Of a stretch of DNA of 30,327 nt, positions 1-11,093 are shown piece after piece; position 1 is the first letter of the stretch; the number at the start of each line of letters is the position of its first letter. A program made the position numbers and the translations under genes. The notes beneath the pieces are model-generated. The model saw nothing but the letters and a program-made list of their open reading frames with translations. It was not told where the DNA came from and searched no databases. This DNA is from Porogramme epimiltina (Eukaryota; Basidiomycota; Agaricomycetes; Polyporales; Polyporaceae), in the NCBI GenBank assembly GCA_900155495.1, contig FTLJ01000035.1:1-30327 (forward strand), given 5' to 3'.

Positions 1-2369
1 GTGGGGGGGGGAGGGAGGAGGGGGAGAGAGGGACGACCGCTCGTGGAGGACGGTGATGAAGAAGGGGGAGGACGGGACAGGCGGTTGGGTGGAAAGCGCT
101 GGGGGCGGAGGAGGCGCAGGCGACGGGCCGGAGCCCGGGTGGGTGCAGACGCCCTCAGATGGACACGGCAGGGCGGGCGCCTGGAGCGAGCTGCTGCCTG
201 TTCGGGACAGGGACAGCCGATGGCGATTTTCCGGGCCAAGGCGCGGGCGAGGGCGCGGGCGAGTCCGGGGGCCCCGAGGCGGACGCGGGCCCACGCTCGG
301 CCACGGCCGGCGACGCTCGGCCACGGCGCGTCCTCACGACGGCCCAGGCGGCGGCAGCTGGTGCCCATTCGGAGCAGCCCGCTCGGACGGGGACGATCAC
401 ATGTCCGGCCGCTGCCCACGTCCTGCGCCCGCTGCCCCGCACACGCCCCTCCGCCTGTCCTCGTTCCCGCCCCCCGCACGCCCTGTGAGCCCCGAGTGAA
501 TGCGAGCCCGCCCCCCGTGACCCCTCCGCCCGCCCAAACACGCCGCACACCCTCCGCCTGCGTGCGTCTGCCTCCGACTGCTGTCCCCGCCGGAACAAAC
601 GGACGGGTCAAACCACGGTCAAGCCCCCCTTGTTTTCTCCCGCCGCTGCAAACGGCAACAAAACCCGGCGGTCACAGCGCTGGCAGGCCGTGCCTAACAG
701 CGTCGCTCGCAGCCCACGACAGGCGTGCAGACAAGGACAAGGCCCCCTGCCCGCGCCCCGCCTCGCCCAATCGCCGTGCGCGGTCGCGTGTCGTCCAGGC
801 GTGGGCACAGCTTTCAGGCTAGCTTTTCAGACAGGCTCAGCCCGAGCCCCCACCCCAGGCCCCGCGGCGTGCGCAGCGGGCGGAGGCACCCCGCTGCGTG
901 CACCCACCGGCACGCCCTGCCCTGCCTCAGCGCGCGGGGGCATCGTCCTGGCGACACCCGCGTACGCGCACAATGTGCCCTGCCTGCCTGCCTGGTGCGT
1001 GCGGGGCGGCGCCGTCGGCGCGAGTGGAATGGGGACGGCGCCGCGCTGCCTGTGTGGGGGGTTTCCAACCCGGAGCTCCGATTACGTTGTGGCCGAATCC
1101 GGATATAGCAGGGGCGCCCCCGGGGGTGGGGCGGGGATTCGTCCTGGGCTGCACGGGGTGGGGCAGCGGGGGAGGGCGATAACATCGATCTGTTTCGACG
1201 GCTGGAGAATCAGGAAGGAGGGGCGGGTTCGTTGTCCCCAGTCGGGCGGCGAACGGCGACCGGGAGGCCTGCGGCTGGGGCGCGTGGGCTGCAGCCTGCG
1301 GGGTCGACGCTTCGGTCTGCGTCGTTGCGGCGCGTGGCTGCCGGACACGACGCGGTTCTACCGCGAGTTGAGCCTGTACGACACTTGGTTCCTGGAACTC
1401 CTGGGCAGACCCCACGGACGCACACGGACGCTCTCGAGGTCGATCGTCGGTTGTCATCCTCGTCTCAACTCGTGGAGGGCGAACAGCGACGAGATAGACT
1501 ACTGCCAGTGCGGGTGAGCCAGGCCGGCCTAGCCGGACATGGCGAACCGTGCTCTCACACCGACACACAAGGAAGGAACAGAATTGGACGAAGGAAGAGG
1601 CAAGAACACGAGGCGCGGAGCAGGCTCGGGCAAGATGCGCGCAGAGCTGGCAGGGGCTCGTGCTCCGAGCTCGTACGTGGATAAATGCGGGGAAGCCGGC
1701 GCAGAGGGCGGCGATCCGTGATAGCCCTGCGTCCCCCATCGGTGATCATCGCTCCTCTCGCGCCATCGCCCCGGCCGCACCTACGCCCGCCACCGTACGT
1801 CGTCGCCTTCGCGCCCCCGTCCGTCCCGGCAGCCCGCGCTCGGCGAAGCACGCATCGGGCGTCGGACGCGCGCGCGTGTGTGGCTGCCCCGTTCTCGAGC
1901 TCTCGCATACACGTACTCGCCCCCGTGTACGCCGCGCGCGCTGGTGCGCTCGCTGATCGCTGCACGTTGCACACAGGGCACGCGCGGGGCCCTGCCCCTG
2001 CTCGATTAAAGACCGGAATTGAATGGTTGACGTCCAAGCCACGCCCGCCCACTGACGCACTCGCGCGCCCGCGCCCGCGCTTACGCCTGCGGCCGCAGAT
2101 GCCAGAAGATGGGCCGGCGCTCGCCCGCCGGCACCCGAGGCGTGCTTCTGCGTCGCCCATGTTCGAAGGCGGCGGCGGCTTCTGCCATCGTCGGTGCTGC
2201 ACCCCCCGCCTGGGCCTGTGGCTTCTTCCTCGGCTCGCGCAGACGCAGGCGCGGTGCATCGCCGATCACCCGCCCGTGCGAGGTGCTGCACTGCAGCCCA
2301 CCCCGGGTCTCCAACAGAGAGGGCTCGGTCGCCCGGTTTTCGACCTTCGACGAGCGAAAGCGGCGCCTT

Positions 2370-2397
2370 CCAGACTCCAGACTCCAGACTCCAGACT
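2370..2397. repeat. Tandem 7-mer repeat (CCAGACT) x4
   Basis: Four perfect copies of CCAGACT lie head to tail in the GC-rich gene-poor region. It is a short microsatellite-like array with no visible function. Confidence 0.9.
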
Positions 2398-4120
2398 CCG
2401 GACCCCGCGCGCGACGGCTTCGCTCGCGATCAGACGTGCGGGGAGGGGCGTGGGCGCGGGTGGTGGGGAAGCACACGTCGACGCGCTCGCGAGCTTGAAT
2501 TGCGGTTGTGGGGCACGCCACACCGGCGGAGATGAGCGCGGCGCACGCTCCTCCGCGCCCGTCCCGGGGCGCGGCGACGCGGGGGTGGCGCGTCCGTGTA
2601 CGTACCCGCCCGGCCGTCCACGACCCCGGCCCGTGGGGTTACTGCGTTGTGGGTCCACCACCTTCTGTGACCCTCTCCGGTCGGTGTGTGCGGCGCGCAG
2701 CGGGACTGCCTGCAGCTGGATGTGTGCGCGCACTGAGTGCGTGAGGGTGTGGCACCATGTATGACGTAGGAGACCTGGGAGAAACAGCGCGTTCGTTTTG
2801 ATCGAGACGGGTATCCACTCAGCGATCGGGAGGCTGGCTCGTCCTGTCAGCCTCTCTGTTTCGAAAACTATTTTCTTCAATCTTGGGCCCCTATGAGGCT
2901 CTCCTGTCTCGACTATTTTCTCGACCAAGCCTTCGCTCGCTCTCACTGGTCGCTCGGCCCCGGTCGCCCAGCAGTGCGCAGGCCGAGGCGGCGGCGCGGA
3001 CGACGATGATCTCATCACGGTCGGTATTTTGAAGGAACTCTATCACCCGCCCCTGGCCAATCCCAGCCCGCCGCAGGGATCACCGCCCCCTCCACATAAG
3101 CTTCCGCGCCCCTCGCCGCGGGCGCGCAGGTGCATATATGGACCTCCGCCTGCGCGCCTGCGCCCCCCTGCGCCGTCCGTCGCGAATCTCGAGCGACGGC
3201 CCTCGTATGCTTCCGCGCTGGCCGATCGCGCGCAGTCTGCGTCGTCGTCGCGCTTGAATCGTTTTCGACGACTTCTAGGTGAAACTCGCTCCAGGATCCG
3301 ACTTTCCAAGTTTCCTCCGCCCGCCTTGGCCACAACTTCTCGGAGAATCACATGCTCCCCGCGGGTGCACCCCTCTCGCTCTGGTCTTGGTGTGGGCCAT
3401 CTTTCCCCCCGGCCGGATGCATGCAAGTGCATTTGGGTTCGCGGACGCACGCACCGTGCGGCTGCAGCGACGTCCATTGGCCGCACGGCTCCGGTCGCCC
3501 AGCTTACCATTCCGCAGCCTCCGGCTCGCCCGCCGCTCCCTCCTCGGTTGCACGGGTGCGCCGTGCGTGCGCCAGCCCGAGGAAAGGCACGCCGCCGCCC
3601 CCGAGATGCCCAACAAGTTAACAGGCACGGGCCCAGGGCGGGGCGGCCCCCGACTACCCTTGCCGAACGGTCCCGGACGCCGCCGCGTCCCCGGTTTGGA
3701 ACGCAGCGTTTCGACGTGTGCGCCAGCTCGCTGCCAGGCCTCCTGGTGTGGCGGCCGCCCTGGTGCGGCTCGCCCGTGGACGGCGCGCCCCGCGCCCCGC
3801 GCCCCGGCGCGGCGGAGCCTTTGCGCGGCCTATGGCGCGGCGGCGGACGCGGGCATGGATGCGCGCTGCATACGGCAGGGCGCAGCGCCGCCTTCCACGC
3901 AGCACGTCGAGGCGCGACGGCGCGCGCGGCCTGAGACCTGCGAGTCTGGGCACGGGGTGCGGGGGGTAGCGTAAGTGCGCTCCCTCCCCTCTCCCGCGAG
4001 TGGCCGCGGCCGCGTCCTGCCGCGACGCACGCCCGGGCCACGTTCGCGTCGCGCGCGAGGAGCGGAACTTAGTTGGGCTGCGGGTAGAAGGGTGTAGACC
4101 GCATCGGGGGCGGGGAACGC

Positions 4121-4126
4121 TATATA
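4121..4126 (-). promoter_or_regulatory. TATATA word, possible minus-strand TATA box
   Basis: CTATATACC stands out in GC-rich surroundings. Read on the minus strand it has a perfect TGACGTCA element about 56 nt upstream (4182-4189), a believable activator/TATA order. No gene is visible downstream within the window, so the call is weak. Confidence 0.25.
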
Positions 4127-4181
4127 CCTGTAGCGGCGGTGCGTTTATGGTAGGGGGTGTACCTAAACGGGACACGGCAGG

Positions 4182-4189
4182 TGACGTCA
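4182..4189. promoter_or_regulatory. Perfect CRE palindrome TGACGTCA
   Basis: The 8-bp palindrome TGACGTCA is the consensus site for CREB/ATF-type bZIP factors such as fungal Atf1. It sits next to a TATATA word at 4121. Occupancy and target gene are inference. Confidence 0.35.
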
Positions 4190-5119
4190 GGGCGTGTTTG
4201 CCTCCCTGCGTTGCTTCGCTCTTCGCCGGACGGTGGACGTCGCGCGGGTCGGTGCCGGCAGCGCACCCCTCGTTCTGCAGAGCGGGGGCCGAGCATCGTG
4301 GCACGGTGCGGGGTTGTGTTGGGAGGGTGCTCGGCGCCGTGGCCTGCGCGAGGCCGCGCCGCGCCGCGTGGTCGGGCTGGGGTACTTTGCGATGTGAGCT
4401 TGGGTCGAAGTACGCTGGGCTCGTGGTACCTTCCGGCGAGGAGCAGATGGAGAAGAGCGGGAGCGCGGCCGCGCGAGGAACGTCGCGCGAGTTGGTCCAT
4501 CTGCCTACCGGATTCGCGGGCAAGCGTTCACGGCGGTTTAGAGTTGGGGCTTTTAGCGTTTGCAGCCCGGGCTGCCCGGAGCACGCTCCGTACGTCCGTC
4601 GAGGCTGGTGCGTTTCCGTGTGCGGCTCGGGAACGCGCGGGGTGTGGCTGGTCCCGCGGCGGGGGTTCATTAAATGCTGTTCCCCGTGTGCGGGGCGTAG
4701 GGGCTTCGGCGATGTCCGCGTGTGGCGGACGTGCGCGGAGTTGGTTGGGGACGTCGCCGTTTTGTGCTTCCTAGTGGGGTTCGCGGCGACATGCTTGAAA
4801 CTGCTATGTAGCCGCGCACGTTCGCCGGTCAGAGGGAGAGAGGCCGGGTGGCCGGCCGTAGGCGTCAAGTTGTGCGTGCAAGCGTATTGTATACATCAAG
4901 CACGACGTCCCCATGCTTGCAAACGTAGAGCACAGCGGGGAGCCCTCCGGTAAAAATACACGTGCAGAAATACCAGTAATACAGCAGCTCATAGTCGAGG
5001 ACAGTAAATACCATAGGTACAATAAAAGTGCCTGCCACGGAGCGTATGCATAACATAGAAGGCAGGATTTTGCTCGCGCCTATCGAGGCGGCGTCTACGC
5101 GACGTCGCCGTGCAACTAT

Positions 5120-6813
5120 TTATGCCGGGACGGAGGGCGTCGTAGGCAGCGGCACGCGCTGCGGATGGTGTGCGTGCGACGGCGAGGCGCGGGGGCGCGC
5201 CTCCGCGTTGGTGCACGTGCCCTTTTCGAGGTGGTACTTGAGCCCGTTCGGGTTCAGGTACGACTGCGCGCGCGTGTGAGCTTCGAGTGGGACGTGAGGG
5301 ACGTGTGGGGCGGCGCTTACCTTGGTGCAGCCCGGGTGCTGGGGAGGAAGGCGGTCAGTGGGTCGTTCGGCGAGACGGGCGGACGGGCGGACGGGCGGAC
5401 GGGCGGACGGGCGGCGTGGGGGAGGGAGATATCAGGATAACTTGGAAGCTGGTACGGCACGGCGGGAGGGCGACGGGCGCTCGGGACGGAGGGAGCGCAA
5501 GTGCACCCGGGGCCGGGCGCGCACCGTCCTCGCGCGGGTGCGCGTCCGCCCGAGGTGGCCCTGATGAATTGCGGGAGCGCTCGTCGTCCCCACGGGGTGC
5601 CGCCGGCCGACAGCGCGCAGGGGGCTCGCGATCGCAGCACCGTCGAAGTCGACGCTGCGCGCGGCGCACGGTGTGTGTTGGTTGGGCGCGGGGGACAAAT
5701 GCGGAGACGGGGGAGGCGCGCCGCGAGCGAGCGGAGGGGCCCGCACCGCCGCGGAGCGCGTGCGGCGCGGGTCCAGTACAGGGCTCTGCTTCTGGGAGCG
5801 GGTTCGCAGCGGCACCCTGCCCGTGCCTTCGCGCGCGTCCCGACCCGGGGTCGCGCTCGGAGGCAAGGGCGCGAGGGCCACGCTACCTCCCTGTCCCGAC
5901 GCGTGCGCGACGCACAGAGGCATAGAAGGTGGGGCGGAGGGGGGAGGGAGAGGGCGGGGAGGGGCTCACCGGACACTTGAAAGTCTTCTCGCGGGCATCG
6001 CGCCGTGCACGGCGAGCGTCGGCGCCCCACCGCTCGCGGTCGCGGTCGCGGGGCGTGCGCTGGGGCCCGGAGGCGGGGGCGCGCTGGGGCTGGTGCGCGA
6101 ACGCGTGGACGGGAGGCGGCGAGCGCTCGTGAGGGAGAAGCGGCGGGGTGCGCGAGCGCGGGAGGGCGGGCTGGACGGTAAAGAGCGAGGGCGGGAGGCC
6201 GAGGGGCTCGCTGGGGTGCGGAGAGGAGCTTGAGGAGGAACTTGGGCTGGACGCGGTGAAGGGCGACGGGGGGAGTGGTGTGTAGGGCGAGTAGTCGTTT
6301 GCGGGGAGGGAGGCGAGGTCGAGGCTGGGCAGCGCGCGGGGGTGCTGGGACGGGAGGGGCGGGTCGGGCTGGGGGTAGCTCAGAATGTAGGCGCTGGCAA
6401 CCCGTGCGTTGGTGGGGCGGGGCTGGGCATAGACGGGGGAGACGTAGGCGGAATGGTCGTCGGCGTATGCAGGCCCAGAGGTGGGGCTCTGGAGCGGGAG
6501 AACGTGGGCTTCTTCAAAGTGATCGAGGAGGGAGTGGAGGTCGGGGAGCTTCTGGCCGCAGCAGGCAAAGTCGGAGCACTGTGTGGAGTGAGTGGGGCGG
6601 CGGGACGAGTGGGCGTGGGACTCACGAAGGACTGGTCGGTTTGAGACGGGTCGGCGTAGGGGTCGAAGAAGATGTCCGTGGGGGGCTCGGGTGAGCCGGA
6701 TGGGAAGACTTGGAAGGGGTGGGCGGGGACGAAGCTGTGCAGAGTGGTTAGGAGGGCCGTGGAGGGGTTGCACGCGCGATGAAAGCGACTGACTCGAATG
6801 CGTCGTAGGACAT
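5120..6813 (-). CDS. Sfp1-like split zinc-finger transcription factor
   Basis: Model (minus): 6813-6774, 6708-6626, 6578-5970, 5338-5321, 5263-5120; 297 aa, stop TAA. All splice phases agree. Finger 1 is C42, C47/C48, H61, H66 (core LPDLHSLLDHFEEAH). A long Pro/Ser-rich middle with an Arg-rich stretch follows. Finger 2 is C243-x4-C248-x12-H261-x5-C267, containing SYLNPNGLKYH. Two distant fingers, the first with a CSDFACCG start, are the layout of fungal Sfp1-like regulators; a nuclear DNA-binding role follows from the family, and target genes are unknown. The internal introns are 47 and 57 nt, but the one before the microexon is 631 nt. The first intron is the weakest point: the phase requires an AAG acceptor at 6709, while a nearer CAG at 6735 would break the frame. 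An intronless start at 7003 in the exon 2 frame is an alternative. Confidence 0.8.
5321..5338 (-). other. 18-nt microexon of the zinc-finger gene
   Basis: CCCCAG acceptor, 18 nt encoding HPGCTK, then GTAAGC donor. It is phase 0 on both sides. It supplies the second cysteine (C248) of finger 2; without it the finger loses a zinc ligand although the frame is kept. Confidence 0.8.
5375..5414. repeat. Five 8-bp tandem repeats with G-quadruplex potential
   Basis: Five perfect copies of ACGGGCGG. They lie inside the 631-nt intron of the zinc-finger gene, about 37-76 nt before the microexon acceptor. The plus strand has regularly spaced GGG runs separated by 5 nt, which fits a G-quadruplex pattern. 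On the transcribed sense (minus) strand the tract is C-rich. Confidence 0.85.
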
Positions 6814-8510
6814 CGTAGGGGAGATTGACGAGCGGGAGGAGAGAGGGCGAGGTGGATATAGGGATCTGGGATGAAATTTGAGGGAAGAGGAAGCGAGTGC
6901 GAGATGCAGATTGACGCGCAAGGGGCAGGGATCGTCGGAGGGTGGATGACGGAGGACGGGAGAGGGCGGGGGCGAAATATAAGTCTTGGGAGAAAGAGGA
7001 CAAGAGCGGGAGCGAGCAAGATCATGTGTGCGGCGCGAGGTAAGGGATCTCCGAGGTATCCCACATCTGCTCGTCCAAGGCGGTGGTACAGAAGCGACCC
7101 TGGACGGTGGTAGAGCGAGCGGTGAGCGCGGGGAGGATGACGACGAGGTGGAGAGCACAGACGGACTGAGGGGCCAGTCGGCGCTCGCTCGTTAGGCGTC
7201 GGAGCTCGGGCGCGGCGGCCGTCGGGTGCGCGCACGCGGCCACGCCGCACGGCCTAGGATAGCGAGGGTGGGCTGGAGTCGTTGTTCGTTTGGGACCCAC
7301 TCTGGCCACGCGTCCATCCACACTTGTCTCCCGATATGGAAGGAGAGCTGCCCCCATCTCCACCTGCCCGATCCCACCCCCCTCCCGCCGCCTGCTATCG
7401 TTGGCTTGTGCATGGATCTTTCCTGTCGACGCCGGGGGGTGCTGGATTATCAGAGACAACTATGTTGGGCGGGTGGCGCGGCCGTAGAGGGCAAGAGGAG
7501 TGCGTCCGGGGATGAGAAGGAACGACCGAAGAGAGGAGGGGGCCCACCAGACAGCATGTCATCTCGGAGAGATGTGCTGCGCACGCGCCCTCGCGTGGTC
7601 CCATCCTAACCCGTCCTCGACGTCGGCCCGGCCGCGCGCAGGGCGCCGAGACTGCTTCCGCCACGACTCGGCGCAGATATAGCACGGCCACCCACGCCCA
7701 GCCCACCGTCGCTATTCCAGTCCCGCCCCACGCGAGCCAACAACCGTCAATGTTTCCATACTCGGCGTCTCTTGCTTTCTCTGGCAGTCGCTCCACTTCT
7801 CGTCTCCCGTTCCTGAGGTGCGATGTGGGCGTGGCGTACGCACACGATCTACTCCTGGTGCTGGGGACGATCGTCTCGTGCCCTGCTCGTCCCGAGGGGC
7901 CCGCTCCTTCAGCCGGCTTCTGTTCCATCCTGCGTCATCTGCCAACGGTCTCCCTTCAGCCTCCGTAGTCGCAACAAACATAGCCGTTCAAGGGGCGTAC
8001 CCGCTCCACATGCCCCGCTGTCTTGAGCGTGCGCACATATGCATGTATCCCTTTGGGTATGACGAGCTGTAGTCAGCCCAACTCTGAACTCGCCACAGCA
8101 GCCGTAAAGGCATGTTAGATTTATAGAACATATGGACAGATGTGCTGCACACACCCTTCAACGCTTCAACTTGGACTTGTTTCCTATGCATAAGCGGTCT
8201 CACTCTGGATGGCGAGGGAGTCGGTGGAGCAAGGCGCCACAACGTGAATCATCTGGCGTCGGGCGATTAGGTTCAAATTCGAAACTCCGCTGTGGCTGGC
8301 TATCTTATCTGACTTGTCGTTTGGCGATTTAGGCGCCTTCACTGTCCTGACTCTCTACTGTCGTGTCTAGCTACAGCGGACCGAGAGGGACGGGTCTACT
8401 ACCACGACACATCCTTCCTGCGCCCCAGACCACCATAGCCTTATCCTGTAGACACCATGAGCGAACTCCACGTCCAAGGGGATCGTCAGGACACCCAGCA
8501 CGCGCAATGA
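6814..8510. other. Intergenic region upstream of the zinc-finger gene
   Basis: About 1.7 kb between two minus-strand genes. The part next to 6813 should hold the promoter and leader of the zinc-finger gene; the part next to 8511 should hold the 3' end of F-box gene A. Open frames here are short or shadow the zinc-finger frames, and none has a recognisable domain. Confidence 0.5.
6975..6981 (-). promoter_or_regulatory. Candidate TATA box of the zinc-finger gene
   Basis: TATATTT on the minus strand, about 162 nt before the chosen ATG at 6813. It is AT-rich in an otherwise GC-rich flank. A second TATATCC lies nearer (about 6858) but would leave little leader. Confidence 0.35.
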
Positions 8511-10358
8511 TCACATTTCGTTTGACGAGAAGATCTCTGCAAAACACCGACATACCTCGTTAGACACTCGAATGGGACGTTAAGGAAGCAGAACTCGTAC
8601 CTTCCAACCTGGCCTCGGAACCGTCCCATGCTGGGTTTTCGATGAGCGCCCGAGCGCCCTCGCCTACTTTTTCCGATACCTCAACCAGGGCTCTGCCTTC
8701 CGGCTCGCCGTCCACGACCCGCCACCAGCGCCGTTTGCGGGCGGTCGAAGTGCACCTGAGCGCGTCCCACTCGCGCACGTACGGGACGTTGTTCTCTTCG
8801 AATCCGAGAAAGTCCGCCGCTAGGTCGTCTGCGGTGCAGGCCGCCTCGGTCGTGGACATGAGGCTGTCGCTGATCCCCAGGTCGGCGACGGAGAGGACGC
8901 GTAGAGTGGGGATCGCCTCTGCGAGAAATGGGGCGGCAGCGGAGAGTGCTTTCACCCGGTTCTGCTCGAATCTGCGGGTGCGCAGGAAATCTTGGCGGTA
9001 TGCTTCCGGACTCATTCTGCCATCATGACGGCCGAGCGACTGGGGGTTGTAGAAGGAAGAGGGATACTCGGGAGAGACGGAGAGGGCGAGGAAAGATACA
9101 TGCAGATGGGAGAGCGCAGAGGGAAGGTGTGTCTACAATAGAATTTTTCGTCAGATGGCAGAACGACAATGGGACTAAAGGATAGACGCACCAAAATCCA
9201 TCCCCAATTGACATTCGGGTGGCCGTAGGTTCCCCATCGAAGATTGAGTTCGAAGGAACGCAGGCGTGGGCTCTTAGACGCTATTTCCTTCCACATCGGA
9301 GACGAGTCGATATCCAGGGCGAAAGAATGGGGGATGTAGTTGAGCGAGAGGAAGATAGAGAGGGGGTTTGCTTGAGGGAGAAGAGGGGCTAACAACGGCA
9401 CTGTGTCGTTTTTGCATGGTAACCCCCGGAAGATTTCGTGGCCTGAGATTTGAAGGACGTCCACCGTGGATAGGCGGGGTGCCAGATACATCATGTCGAG
9501 AGTGTAACGGACCCTCAGTTGTCGAAGAGGACGCCATTGCGGACCAACGCTTTGAATCGCCTCTGCATCTTCGGAGAGGGAGAAGCTGAGGGTAGATAGG
9601 CGCGGGAGGTGTTGTACTATTTCGAGAGCATGTATAGAAGCCTCCTGAAGATGCAGACTCTGTATGGATTGCAAAGACAGGGTGAAAGCCGAATTAACAT
9701 CTTCGTCAAAGTCAGGAGTGAAATGCCGAAGAGTGAGGGTATCGAGGTGACGGAATGATGTGAGGGCGGATAGTAACGGCGGCAGAGAGATTGTCGAATC
9801 TGGGGGGTAATTAGAGTTCTCGTGTGTATAGGAGAGGGTGAGATCCTTGATGTTGCTAGACATGGCACTTAGGATTGGGAGGGTATCGTCATCAATGGTG
9901 GATAGACTGAGAGACGTGAGCTTGGATAAAGAGGCGAGCGCAGTGCCAATGGCGGGGCACAGCACAAGCCAAGGTTGGAAGCACTTGAAGGTGACCGTGG
10001 TGAGGTTTTGAGCAACGGAGAGGAGATCGACGATGAGGCTGCCTAGTTCTGTGGAGGTTGTAACAGACGTGTCAACCGACGAAGACCAGGTGTCCGGGTA
10101 GGAAGGATCCATGTGAAGTTCGAGTGTGTTCAGAAACGTTGCCCGGGGAGCATCCCATCCTGGCTCAAACGAGAGCATGTAGGAGGCCAGACGGCGGAGT
10201 TGGTCTGGGTGCCAGCTTCCTGCGGAGGATAACGCTGGTTTGAAAGCGGCCCATCGCGCTCTCTTTGAGACGAGGTAGAAATCGCGAGCGTGGCGACTTT
10301 CTAGGAAGGAGGATATTGCTATGAGAATATCATCGTTGAGGGACTGGAAGTTGGTCAT
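8511..10358 (-). CDS. F-box/LRR-like protein A
   Basis: Model (minus): 10358-9192, 9132-8601, 8536-8511; 574 aa. The start is the first ATG of the open frame and has a purine at -3. The N-terminus (about residues 4-45; LNDDILIAISSFLESRHA, then LVSKRAR) is an F-box, which in the family binds Skp1 in SCF ubiquitin ligases. The rest is irregular leucine-rich repeat-like sequence such as LTSLSLSTIDDDTL, probably a substrate-recognition solenoid. Introns are 59 nt (phase 0, TTGTAG acceptor) and 64 nt (phase 1, CTAAC branch, TTGCAG acceptor). The last exon has only 26 nt and encodes EIFSSNEM. It is a close paralogue of gene C (13666-15542), with the same intron positions. The substrate cannot be told from sequence. 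Confidence 0.85.
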
Positions 10359-11093
10359 GCCGTTGGTCGATGTCGAGGGGTCTCTGAGTCGTTCAGGATA
10401 AGTTCGAGGGCGTTGGCTTTCGAGGTGCTGGCACCCGAACGGTGGTATGCGAACATTTGAGCGCTGCCAGTCCGGGTGCGACAAGCGAGTGATGCCTGCC
10501 GTTCTTGCGACAGCACACTCGCTAGATGTCGCGCGTCTTTCGCGACATCGAGTGAGTAGAGTCGGTTGTTGACCATGGCTCGACCCTTCGAGCTTCAGTT
10601 CGGGCCCGCACAAAGAACGACGCTAAGATTCGCCTCTGTCGCCATGCCGGTCTTGAAACTGAACAGCATGTGACCTGTTTGCCACGTGGCGCGCTTGTTC
10701 GGTCGTTCTCCGGACCAAGTCGAAGAAGCACGCTGTGGCCCGTCCGCCACCAGGGTATAAGTCACAGACGGGACCGGCAAAGGGTATATGAGAGTCATAC
10801 AAGAGGCACACGGTATCAATACGTATGCGATGCGTATGATGTGCATGTCTGTGCCACGGTCGGCATCCATCATGCTGCCATAACTTGGCCGGCGCTCGCC
10901 GATGAGTCGTTATTTAAGACGTACAAGGCCCTGTGATGCATGCATGTCCCAGTAGCCGTAAGAGGTCGATGTAATAATTGGACAGATAGTGGTTCGTGAC
11001 GCGCGTTCGCGGAGAAGAGCGCTCTGTCTCCGATCCCGTACCGTCCTCCCCAACCTCAGAACTGTGTATTAGTAGTACTTTCTACCTCTCCAA
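10359..11093. other. Intergenic region between F-box genes A and B
   Basis: About 735 bp that should hold the promoter of gene A and the 3' end of gene B. A minus-strand frame at 10355-10576 overlaps the start of A in another phase. It has no recognisable domain and I could not splice it convincingly to A. Confidence 0.5.

Larger units (their letters stand above)
1..5119. other. GC-rich region without a recognisable gene
   Basis: About 5 kb of very GC-rich DNA. It is open in many frames on both strands, but the translations are Arg/Pro/Ala/Gly-rich, lack recognisable domains, and the frames overlap with no preferred strand, as chance openness in GC-rich DNA would give. I found no chain of phase-compatible exons. 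It lies downstream of the zinc-finger gene that ends at 5120. It holds a short tandem repeat (2370), a perfect TGACGTCA palindrome (4182), TATATA-like words (about 3134 and 4121) and a CCAAT word (3057). It could be the long upstream region or leader of a gene beyond the left edge; this is inference. Confidence 0.6.

Noticed and set aside
1..822. Long open frame of 273 codons at the left edge, plus strand
   Set aside because: Composition follows GC-rich DNA (Arg/Pro/Ala/Gly), several other frames are equally open, it begins with GTG at the window edge and no domain is present.
3654..4868. 404-codon open frame on the minus strand
   Set aside because: No domain, no codon regularity, and overlapped by similarly long open frames on the other strand; best explained by a shortage of stop codons in GC-rich DNA.
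8215..8290. B-box-like GGTTCAAATTC suggesting a tRNA gene
   Set aside because: No matching A box at the right distance and no acceptor-stem pairing could be drawn.
10359..10613. N-terminal extension of F-box protein A up to 10613
   Set aside because: The frame begins with TTG and the first ATG is at 10358, directly before the F-box as in paralogue C.
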